Notes under the pieces: generated by a model
Told to the model about the DNA's origin: nothing
The model's input: only the letters and a program-made list of their open reading frames with translations
Database searches by the model: none
Shown: positions 1 to 5,424 of the stretch, one piece after another
Position numbering within the stretch: the stretch's first letter is position 1
Layout: the number at the start of each line of letters is the position of its first letter
Translations under genes and position numbers: made by a program
From: Spirochaeta sp.
Lineage (GTDB): Bacteria > Spirochaetota > Spirochaetia > DSM-2461
NCBI GenBank assembly: GCA_030592625.1
Contig: JAUVIY010000151.1
Location: 1-6,482 of the forward strand
DNA: 6,482 bases
Direction of reading: 5' to 3'

Positions 1-3
1 TGA

Positions 4-1542
4 TTGTCAGGGGTGAAAGCCGTCATAGCCGTTCCCCCTATCAGGGATTTTTACTTCACGCCTCACAGGGCTTCCGCGCTAGGGGCCCGTGTCCTGGCCC
101 GGGAACTCGTCGAATCGGGGTGGGATGCCTCTCTCCTGAATCTTCCGCTGGCAGGCAAGCCTCGAAACATCCCGCTTCAGGCGGAACTCGGGTATCTCGA
201 ACGATTCCTCATTCCCTTGGAAACAGGTCCTTTGTCCTGGTTCACCTCTTACCGCCGTTTCGGTCCGGAATACTCTGAATCTGCCGATACCATCGCCGCC
301 GTGCACCCGGACATGGTTTTCATTTCCTGTTTTGCCTGGGCATATGCTGAAGAAGCCCGGGAACTTGCCCTGGCGGCCGCCCGGCGGATGCCGGATGTGC
401 CCATCGTCATCGGAGGACATGGTCCGACATCCCTGCCTGGATATTTCCTGAAATCACCTCACCCGGTTTTTCCGGACATGCCTTTATTCTCTCTGGTGGT
501 CTCCGGTGAAATCGAGGGCCATGGAAGACTACTGACCGAATCGATGAACAGAACCGGGTCTACCGACAGGTATCTCGATCTGAGGGGCATGACGAGTCGG
601 ACTGAGCTCCGACCGGTGGCAGGAGAATCCATCCGGCGGGCCGACAGGAGGTCAATTTCAATCATCTTCACCCGAGGATGCCCCAGAGGTTGCCGTTTCT
701 GTTCCAACCATATCTGCCACGGCAGGAAATTCCGAAGCTCAGCTTCCGATCTTTGGGAAGAGGAAGTCATTAGGGCGGCCGGTGATACCGGGAAGCTCAA
801 CCTCAATATCGAGGATGATAATATCCTTTTTCTTAAAAAAAACTTATTTGAATTGATCGAATCACTTGGGAAACAGTTCCCCGATATCACATTCAGCGCC
901 GAAAACGGCCTGGATTACATGCTGTTGGAAACCGAAGATATAAAACGGCTGAAGGAGTCCGGTTTCACCAACCTCAACCTCTCCCTGGGCGTACTATCCG
1001 GAGAACAACGAGCCAGGGAAAACAGGGACGGCGATCCTGAGAAGCTGGCGGGACTCATCAGATACGCCTCAGAGATTGGTCTCCCGGTTACCACTCATTT
1101 CATATCCGGACTGACGGGAGACCGGGTTGAAGATATTCTGGGAACATTGTCATTCCTGGACCATCTGCCGACTCGAATCGGAATATCCAATTTCTACCCC
1201 GTTCCCGGTCTGCCCGGCTTCGAGAATCCGGAGCAATTCCTTAAATGTTCCCCAAGGCTCGCCCTGGGAAGTTCGGCCTACCCCTGGACCGGATCCCTGA
1301 CGACAACTCAGATGATGACGGCATTCCGCCTGGCACGATGGTCCAATTTCAGGAAAGAACAGGAATCGGGCCGCACAGGGACGCCTTCCGAAGAGGATCT
1401 TTATGATACCGTTCTCCAGGCCGCAGAGCGTCACAGCGCAGAGCTCCACACCATCATCAGAGAGGGTCGAATACGAAAGGTGATACCCCTCCCCAACCTC
1501 GATTCAAACATGATTGAAGGATTTTTCTCGTGCCGTTCATAA
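4..1542 (+). CDS. B12-binding-type radical SAM protein
   Basis: Probable cobalamin-dependent radical SAM enzyme of 512 residues, cytoplasmic, substrate unknown. The N-terminal half (about 5-190) resembles a B12-binding Rossmann-type domain, with GGHGPT at 137-142 and SGEIEG at 167-172. The classical DxHxxG cobalamin motif is not visible, as is common in this class. The radical SAM core follows: C226, C230 and C233 form the CxxxCxxC motif that holds the 4Fe-4S cluster, then an IEDDN strand at 269-273 and SGLTGDR at 368-374, typical of the TIM-barrel core. Length fits the family. An in-frame TGA occupies bases 1-3, so the start is TTG at 4 or GTG at 13. GTG at 13 would begin VKAVIAVPP, a natural first strand, and may be the true start; its ribosome site cannot be judged at the window edge. 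The 3' end overlaps the glycosyltransferase gene by 13 bases. Methylation or another radical modification is plausible, but the reaction is not assigned. Confidence 0.9.
   Translation: MSGVKAVIAVPPIRDFYFTPHRASALGARVLARELVESGWDASLLNLPLAGKPRNIPLQAELGYLERFLIPLETGPLSWFTSYRRFGPEYSESADTIAAVHPDMVFISCFAWAYAEEARELALAAARRMPDVPIVIGGHGPTSLPGYFLKSPHPVFPDMPLFSLVVSGEIEGHGRLLTESMNRTGSTDRYLDLRGMTSRTELRPVAGESIRRADRRSISIIFTRGCPRGCRFCSNHICHGRKFRSSASDLWEEEVIRAAGDTGKLNLNIEDDNILFLKKNLFELIESLGKQFPDITFSAENGLDYMLLETEDIKRLKESGFTNLNLSLGVLSGEQRARENRDGDPEKLAGLIRYASEIGLPVTTHFISGLTGDRVEDILGTLSFLDHLPTRIGISNFYPVPGLPGFENPEQFLKCSPRLALGSSAYPWTGSLTTTQMMTAFRLARWSNFRKEQESGRTGTPSEEDLYDTVLQAAERHSAELHTIIREGRIRKVIPLPNLDSNMIEGFFSCRS
1516..1521 (+). 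promoter_or_regulatory. Ribosome binding site of the glycosyltransferase gene
   Basis: GAAGGA lies inside the 3' end of the radical SAM gene, 8 bases before a GTG codon at 1530. It decides the start of the downstream gene, because it is a good Shine-Dalgarno match at normal spacing and the resulting N-terminus (MPFISVIIPT) is exactly where this enzyme family begins. Confidence 0.75.
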
Positions 1543-2384
1543 GTGTCATCATTCCAACCTGCAACCGGGAACGATATATCCTTCGGGCACTGAACTCGGT
1601 CCTGGATCAGACATTCCGGGATTTCGATGTCTGGATTATCGACGACGGCGGCAGTGACGGTACCGGGGATCTGATCCGAAAACGAGCGGCTCAGGAAACG
1701 GAAATCCGAATCCATTACGAACATACCCCGAATCGGGGGGTGGCCGCCGCCCGGAATCTCGGTATTCGGCAATCCGGAGGAGACTGGATCGCACTCCTCG
1801 ACTCGGATGACGAATGGGTGCCGGTGAAACTGGAAAAACAGGTGAATTTTCTCCACCGGAATCCCGGGATATCACTCTTTCACACAGGAGAAACCTGGAT
1901 CCGCAACGGCATCCGGATCAATACCCCGCAGGCATACAGAAAATATGGGGGAGAGGTATTCGAGAGAAGCCTGCCTGTTTGCATGATCGGTCCCTCCACG
2001 GCCCTTATCAGTCGTTATCTTTTCGAGGAAGCCGGTGGATTCGATGAGGAATACCCGGTGTGCGAGGACTACGATTTCTGGCTCCGGGTTACAAGCCGAT
2101 ACGAGACAGGGTTCATCGATGAACCCCTGACGGTAAAATACGGAGGACATGCGGACCAGCTCTCCACCACAACCGTGGCCATGGATTACTGGCGGGTCCG
2201 TTCGATGTGCCGGATTCTGCAAATCCGCAGTTTCTCTCCGGTTCGACGGGCTGTGGTACTCGATGAAATCCGACGCAAGGGACGGATTTTACTGAGAGGT
2301 TACCGGAAACATGGGCGGAAAGAGGAATCCCGGGAAGTCCTATCCATGATCCGTCAGGCGGACCCGGGATTCAGCCCGGGCTAA
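1530..2384 (+). CDS. Family 2 glycosyltransferase (GT-A fold)
   Basis: Inverting glycosyltransferase of 284 residues that would transfer a sugar from a nucleotide-sugar donor; donor and acceptor are not predictable. Visible GT2 landmarks in order: the first strand ISVIIPTCNRERY (4-16), nucleotide-binding IIDDGGSDGT (36-45), ARNLGI (74-79), the metal-binding DxD-type motif DSDDEW (91-96), and ED at 179-180 in CEDYDFW, where the family carries its catalytic base. GGHADQLS (205-212) closes the conserved domain. The basic C-terminal tail (about 235-275) has no membrane helix, so the protein is probably cytoplasmic or membrane-associated. Start is GTG, supported by GAAGGA 8 bases upstream. The gene overlaps the end of the radical SAM gene by 13 bases, which suggests translational coupling and a shared pathway such as surface glycan or glycoconjugate synthesis (inference). 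Confidence 0.93.
   Translation: MPFISVIIPTCNRERYILRALNSVLDQTFRDFDVWIIDDGGSDGTGDLIRKRAAQETEIRIHYEHTPNRGVAAARNLGIRQSGGDWIALLDSDDEWVPVKLEKQVNFLHRNPGISLFHTGETWIRNGIRINTPQAYRKYGGEVFERSLPVCMIGPSTALISRYLFEEAGGFDEEYPVCEDYDFWLRVTSRYETGFIDEPLTVKYGGHADQLSTTTVAMDYWRVRSMCRILQIRSFSPVRRAVVLDEIRRKGRILLRGYRKHGRKEESREVLSMIRQADPGFSPG
2363..2380 (+). other. GC-rich inverted repeat at end of the two-gene unit
   Basis: CCCGGG at 2363-2368 and 2375-2380 can pair around a 6-base loop (ATTCAG), ending just before the stop codon of the glycosyltransferase gene. A competing small hairpin (GGC-TAAA-GCC, 2379-2388) overlaps it. No T-run follows, so it does not qualify as an intrinsic terminator. It could protect the 3' end of the mRNA or assist factor-dependent termination, or simply be codon-driven. 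Confidence 0.3.
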
Positions 2385-2439
2385 AGCCGGTGACCTCAGA
2401 ATGTTTTCTACCAAATACTGACTGGATTTATTCACAAAT

Positions 2440-2468
2440 TTGACCTCTTTGTTTTCCGGCATTATATA
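2440..2468 (+). promoter_or_regulatory. Sigma70-type promoter of the small exported protein gene
   Basis: TTGACC at 2440-2445 is one base from the -35 consensus. It is followed after exactly 17 bases by TATATA at 2463-2468, a fair -10. Transcription would then start around 2474-2476, that is, at the ATG (2475) of the downstream gene. No other comparable pair is seen in the 90-base gap after the glycosyltransferase gene. Recognition is by eye only. Confidence 0.6.
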
Positions 2469-2474
2469 TGTGGA

Positions 2475-2969
2475 ATGACACGAATAAACCTGACTGGAAA
2501 AGTCATCAATATAATCTTGATTTTTACAGGTATACTCATGCTGACCTCCCTGACGGCCTTTGCATCCGAAGATAATCACAACCCGGATCCGGATTTCGCC
2601 CAGGTGGAATCCGTCCGAATGGTTTACAGAACCGACGGTCGATGGGATGTTCATGTCGCCGTTCTCCACAACGATGAGGGATGGGATCATTACGCCAATA
2701 TCTGGCAGGTGGTGGATTCCACTACCGATAAGGTAATCGGGGAGAGGATACTCGCTCACCCTCATGATAATGAGCAGCCCTTTACCCGGAGTCTGACCGG
2801 CCTCGTCATTCCCGGGGATGTCCGGGAGGTCCGTATCAGATCCCGTTGCAATCTGCATGATTACGGGGGGAGGGAAATAGCAGTGGAGATACCCGCCGAC
2901 ATTACAGAGGGCTCGACCATCCTTATTCAGTGTCAATGCCGAACGGCCCAGGACGATCGGCTTTTTTGA
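2475..2969 (+). CDS. Small exported protein of unknown function, His-rich motifs
   Basis: Protein of 164 residues, not assigned a function. The N-terminus is a signal peptide: basic MTRINLTGK, a hydrophobic core at about 10-27, and an AFA cleavage site at 28-30, so the mature protein starts near S31 and is periplasmic or secreted. The mature part has clusters that look conserved: HVAVLHNDEGWDHYANIW (60-77), HPHDNEQPFTRS (95-106) and CNLHDYGG (125-132). From memory, similar short periplasmic proteins annotated only as hypothetical occur in proteobacteria; this was not checked. The many His, Asp and Glu residues suggest metal binding (inference). The C-terminus adds CQC (153-155), giving three cysteines with C125. 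The start is the only sensible ATG; the next in-frame Met (22) would destroy the signal peptide. No Shine-Dalgarno stands at normal spacing. It has its own promoter and stands apart from the upstream pair. Confidence 0.82.
   Translation: MTRINLTGKVINIILIFTGILMLTSLTAFASEDNHNPDPDFAQVESVRMVYRTDGRWDVHVAVLHNDEGWDHYANIWQVVDSTTDKVIGERILAHPHDNEQPFTRSLTGLVIPGDVREVRIRSRCNLHDYGGREIAVEIPADITEGSTILIQCQCRTAQDDRLF
2938..2967 (+). terminator. Intrinsic terminator overlapping the stop codon
   Basis: GCCGA (2938-2942) pairs with TCGGC (2957-2961) and is followed at once by six T (2962-2967). The T-run encodes part of the last residues, and its final T is the first base of the TGA stop. The stem is only 5 bp and the loop is 14 bases, so strength is uncertain, but stem plus T-run in the correct order and orientation at the end of a gene supports termination of the small exported protein gene. 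Confidence 0.5.
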
Positions 2970-3015
2970 ACTACAGAAATAATATCCGGCGTCAGTTCCG
3001 AGTTGAAAACCTGTC

Positions 3016-3060
3016 AAAAAAAGCCCCGCGCCGTTCGGTTGTCACAGATGACACGGGGTT
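3016..3060 (-). terminator. Intrinsic terminator of the lipoprotein gene
   Basis: Read on the minus strand, CCCCG (3058-3054) pairs with CGGGG (3028-3024), followed by C and then seven T (3022-3016). Inside the outer stem sits a perfect 5-bp hairpin TGTCA/TGACA (3053-3040, loop TCTG) stacked directly on it, plus a small CCG/CGG element (3038-3031), so the fold is branched rather than a simple hairpin. It starts about 26 bases beyond the stop of the lipoprotein gene. On the plus strand no T-run follows, so it acts in one direction. Confidence 0.7.
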
Positions 3061-3085
3061 GTGAATTGTATGATTCTGTATGTCT

Positions 3086-5137
3086 CTACTGCATGGAATA
3101 GAGGCTCAGTCCGGCAGAGCCGAGTATGTATATAGACTCGGTATCGGAAGGATCGGACGCCAGGCGATAGGGTGCGCCCGCCATCGAAAAGGCCGTTTCG
3201 GAGTTGCCGTCATACAGCCATCCATAACCGTGGGACGCGATATAAAGATTCCCGTCCGCATCAAAGGCCATATCGGTATCTCCGGTAATATCCGTGTCGA
3301 AGGTTTTAATGGTATACAACGCCGTGAGAGCTTCAACGTCGTAGATAAAGAACCATGGTTTGTCCGGGCGGACATAGGACATCAGTAAGTTGTCATCACT
3401 TTTCACGATAAGGGCCGGGTTTTTAGCGTTATTTATCCAATCCAGAACAGGAATATTCCACTCGAGAATATCGGCGTTATAGGAGACGATGATGGTTTCT
3501 GAGGACGCATTTTTTATGTTTGCCGCGGCGATGTACAGCAGATCTGTGGAATCCAGAGCAGCATCCACACCGGTTGCCCGATCATTGAGTGTATAGAGTG
3601 ATCTCCTGGAAAAGACCCCGGCGGAGGTGTAGACAACCTCAACGACATCGTCATAGTCAACATCAAGATACTGAGCAAATACAATCCGGGCGTTCCCAGC
3701 GGAATCAATCAGAACCCGGGCATCGGTCAGAGATACAGGTGCCGTATTGACTGTACCAATAGTGCCTCCGTCAGAGGTCCAATAGATCAGGTCGGTACCG
3801 ACCAGATACAAGGCATGCAGATGCCCGGCGGTATCAATGGTGAAGTCCAGAACGGTGCCGGCCGGTTCGGTAACGGTACGTGCTGTAAATGTGTCAACGA
3901 TAAGGTCGTAATAAAAACCTCCGGCACGAAGGACGATCGATCCGTCGGAAGCAACAGCCATCAGAGCTCCTGTGTCGGCGGTAAGGGAAGCGATACTGTT
4001 ATAGACATGATAGTCAGCTGTAACTTCGGCAGAGGGATAATATCCTGTGCCGCCGGCGTAGGTCCTCAGGGTACTCGATGAGGTTAGGGAGATAGGGGCC
4101 GAATAGGTGAGACCGGCAATCACAGGATCGCTGCCGTCCAGGGTGTAGTAGATGGTTTCGAGACCGGAGATAGTCGACAGTGTGACAGCAGTATCGATCA
4201 CGACGAATCCCGATGCCTCGCTGATGGAGGGAATTTCGGCCTGGGCTTCAACGGTCAGATTCACTGTAGTGATCGGTGAGTCGAAATAACCGATCATAGT
4301 GGCTATAGATTTGACAATCACAGGTCCAACGGGCAGGAGGAACGGCCCGGTTACACCGTAGGAGAGGGACGCAGCGGTAGGAACAGTGCCGTCAGTCGTG
4401 TAGTAAATCGAAGCGCCGACGGTATCACTGGTGAGGGTAACGGTCATGGTGTCGGAAATCTTGCTTCCATCAGCCCGATCGGAGATTGGGGAAGCCACAT
4501 AAGCTTTTGTGTGTTCTGCCTGGGTCGCTATGGAATCAGCATATCCACTCAGAACCGAATAAGCTTTAATATTGAGGATTTCAGTCCCCAGGCTTGCCAT
4601 AGTGAAAGGGGCTGAATAAAGAGTGTCGAGTTCAGTTGGATCGGCGGGCACGCTTCCATCAATGGTAAAGGTGTAGTAAATGTCGGCTCCGGCCGTGGAG
4701 GTACTGAAGACGATATCAACATTATCAGCTATGGCTCCGCTGGGATCGGCGAATGTGACAGGAGCAACCTGATTGTTCACCGTATATGTGGCTGAGGAGA
4801 TTGCTGAATCAGTCATACCGCTCAATACGGCATAAGCTTTGACGGTGACTGTTCCAATCGGAAGTGTAATTGGTACTGTGTAAACCATGTCCGAATCAGT
4901 CGGATCGGTGCCGTCTGTCGTGTAGTATATTGTGGCATCCGGAGTTGCTGTTTCAATAGTGACTTCCGTGAAAACCGTTATATCTCCGCCGGCTGGGTCA
5001 GGTAGGATTGTCGGAGCAATGACCTGGTCCGTTACACTTTTACTGGGAGAAGATGGTCCAGTACATCCCATAGTCAATCCGGTGAGTAATATGATTGCCG
5101 GCAGGATTCTGTTTACTATGCTTTTTATGCTCTTCAT
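3086..5137 (-). CDS. Lipoprotein with four chitobiase-type repeats and propeller-like C-terminal region
   Basis: Exported protein of 683 residues. The N-terminus has a basic start (MKSIKSIVNR), a hydrophobic core and LTMGC, with C25 as the lipidated cysteine. The lipobox is relaxed (M at -2), as is usual in spirochaetes. C25 is the only cysteine I find in the protein. Residues 41-378 contain four repeats of roughly 80-90 residues of the chitobiase/hexosaminidase C-terminal (Fn3-associated) type, each with a YYTxDGxxP core at 71, 154 (with an insertion), 245 and 330. Residues 379-683 carry about seven loosely spaced turns like SDGSIVLRA, DTAGHLHAL and DADGNLYIA, suggesting a beta-propeller. 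No catalytic motif is seen; a surface, binding or adhesion role is inference. The start is supported by AGGAG 6 bases upstream. A terminator follows, so it appears monocistronic. Confidence 0.88.
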   Translation of the reverse strand: MKSIKSIVNRILPAIILLTGLTMGCTGPSSPSKSVTDQVIAPTILPDPAGGDITVFTEVTIETATPDATIYYTTDGTDPTDSDMVYTVPITLPIGTVTVKAYAVLSGMTDSAISSATYTVNNQVAPVTFADPSGAIADNVDIVFSTSTAGADIYYTFTIDGSVPADPTELDTLYSAPFTMASLGTEILNIKAYSVLSGYADSIATQAEHTKAYVASPISDRADGSKISDTMTVTLTSDTVGASIYYTTDGTVPTAASLSYGVTGPFLLPVGPVIVKSIATMIGYFDSPITTVNLTVEAQAEIPSISEASGFVVIDTAVTLSTISGLETIYYTLDGSDPVIAGLTYSAPISLTSSSTLRTYAGGTGYYPSAEVTADYHVYNSIASLTADTGALMAVASDGSIVLRAGGFYYDLIVDTFTARTVTEPAGTVLDFTIDTAGHLHALYLVGTDLIYWTSDGGTIGTVNTAPVSLTDARVLIDSAGNARIVFAQYLDVDYDDVVEVVYTSAGVFSRRSLYTLNDRATGVDAALDSTDLLYIAAANIKNASSETIIVSYNADILEWNIPVLDWINNAKNPALIVKSDDNLLMSYVRPDKPWFFIYDVEALTALYTIKTFDTDITGDTDMAFDADGNLYIASHGYGWLYDGNSETAFSMAGAPYRLASDPSDTESIYILGSAGLSLYSMQ
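4004..5017 (-). repeat. Four tandem chitobiase-type protein repeats (coding)
   Basis: Four units fall at about 5017-4781, 4765-4499, 4495-4247 and 4237-4004. Each has the order: proline-containing strand, TVTLxT-like strand, YYTTDGTxP turn, Y..P lead-in, then a KAYAxLSGYxDS-like strand (weak in the fourth, RTYAGGTGYYPS). Units one and three share a nearly identical nucleotide core (19 of 20 bases around 4920 and 4399), and units one and two share the KAYxVLSG segment, which points to internal duplication. The second unit has an insertion between YYT and DG. Confidence 0.8.
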
Positions 5138-5143
5138 CTTTAA

Positions 5144-5148
5144 CTCCT
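5144..5148 (-). promoter_or_regulatory. Ribosome binding site of the lipoprotein gene
   Basis: AGGAG on the minus strand, 6 bases before the ATG at 5137-5135. A strong Shine-Dalgarno at standard spacing that fixes this start and yields a complete lipoprotein signal peptide. Confidence 0.85.
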
Positions 5149-5171
5149 GTCAATTCTTCTCGGTAACGTGT

Positions 5172-5208
5172 AACACCACATATTCCGAATACCGGAATAG
5201 TGAGTGTT
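5172..5208 (-). other. Long imperfect hairpin in the lipoprotein gene leader
   Basis: On the minus strand the arms are AACAC-t-CAC-TATTCCG and CGGAATA-t-GTG-GTGTT around a 5-base loop (GTATT). That gives 15 paired positions with one bulged base in each arm. It lies 35-71 bases upstream of the lipoprotein start codon and leaves the ribosome site free. No T-run follows on either strand, so it is not an intrinsic terminator. It could be an mRNA leader structure or an operator for a dimeric regulator; the sequence does not decide between them. Confidence 0.55.
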
Positions 5209-5354
5209 CTACAGATATGAATGCAATTATTATGCCAATTACAAGAGGAGTTCTTGAGAAATTATATCTCTATATCAGATAGATATTTACTGGAACAACC
5301 AAACTGATCTATTCTTTCGAAGAGAAGATACTCTTAATGCAAATAGCATATCTT
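5209..5354. other. A+T-rich intergenic stretch, possible promoter region
   Basis: Together with the flanking hairpin and terminator this fills the 287-base gap between two minus-strand genes. G+C is about 28% over 5221-5400 by hand count, far below the coding DNA. It should hold the promoter of the lipoprotein gene. The only perfect -10 hexamer on the minus strand is TATAAT at 5266-5261, but no acceptable -35 stands 16-18 bases before it, so the promoter is not assigned. No small gene with a convincing start and ribosome site was found here. Confidence 0.35.
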
Positions 5355-5391
5355 AAAAAATAGAAAACTCTCTAATTCATTATCAGAGAAC
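5355..5391 (-). terminator. Intrinsic terminator of the CsgG-like gene
   Basis: On the minus strand GTTCTCTGAT (5391-5382) pairs with ATTAGAGAGT (5376-5367) around the loop AATGA, giving 10 pairs including G-T wobbles. It is followed by TTTCTA and then six T (down to 5355). It begins 34 bases after the stop codon of the CsgG-like gene. The stem is A+T-rich, so efficiency is uncertain, but position and order are right. It separates the CsgG-like gene from the lipoprotein gene downstream. Confidence 0.6.
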
Positions 5392-5424
5392 AAATTAGAT
5401 TCAACCCCAAATATGTTTCCTGCA

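Noticed and set aside
459..890. Antisense open frame of 143 codons inside the radical SAM gene
   Set aside because: It lies opposite the cluster-binding motif region of a clearly real gene and has no domain or ribosome site.
1431..1856. Antisense open frame of 141 codons across the radical SAM/glycosyltransferase junction
   Set aside because: Both plus-strand genes show family motifs through this region; the antisense frame is a by-product of their codon use.
2363..2380. Intrinsic terminator after the glycosyltransferase gene
   Set aside because: The CCCGGG hairpin is real as a sequence but no T-run follows, so it is listed only as an inverted repeat.
2340..3017. A 225-codon open frame on the minus strand, longer than the 164-codon gene opposite to it
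   Set aside because: The plus-strand frame has a signal peptide with an AFA cleavage site, compact motif blocks and its own promoter. The minus frame crosses two intergenic stretches, has scattered cysteines and no recognisable domain.
3815..4081. Plus-strand open frame of 88 codons within the lipoprotein gene
   Set aside because: It mirrors the low-complexity Thr/Ala/Gly-rich coding sequence and shows no start signal or domain.
4004..5017. CRISPR or DNA satellite array
   Set aside because: The periodicity is at protein level with unit lengths of about 240-270 bases and diverged DNA; it is a domain repeat in a coding gene.
4932..5282. Plus-strand open frame of 116 codons covering the lipoprotein start and the intergenic hairpin
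   Set aside because: It opposes the signal peptide of a well-supported gene with a strong ribosome site, and its own start has none.
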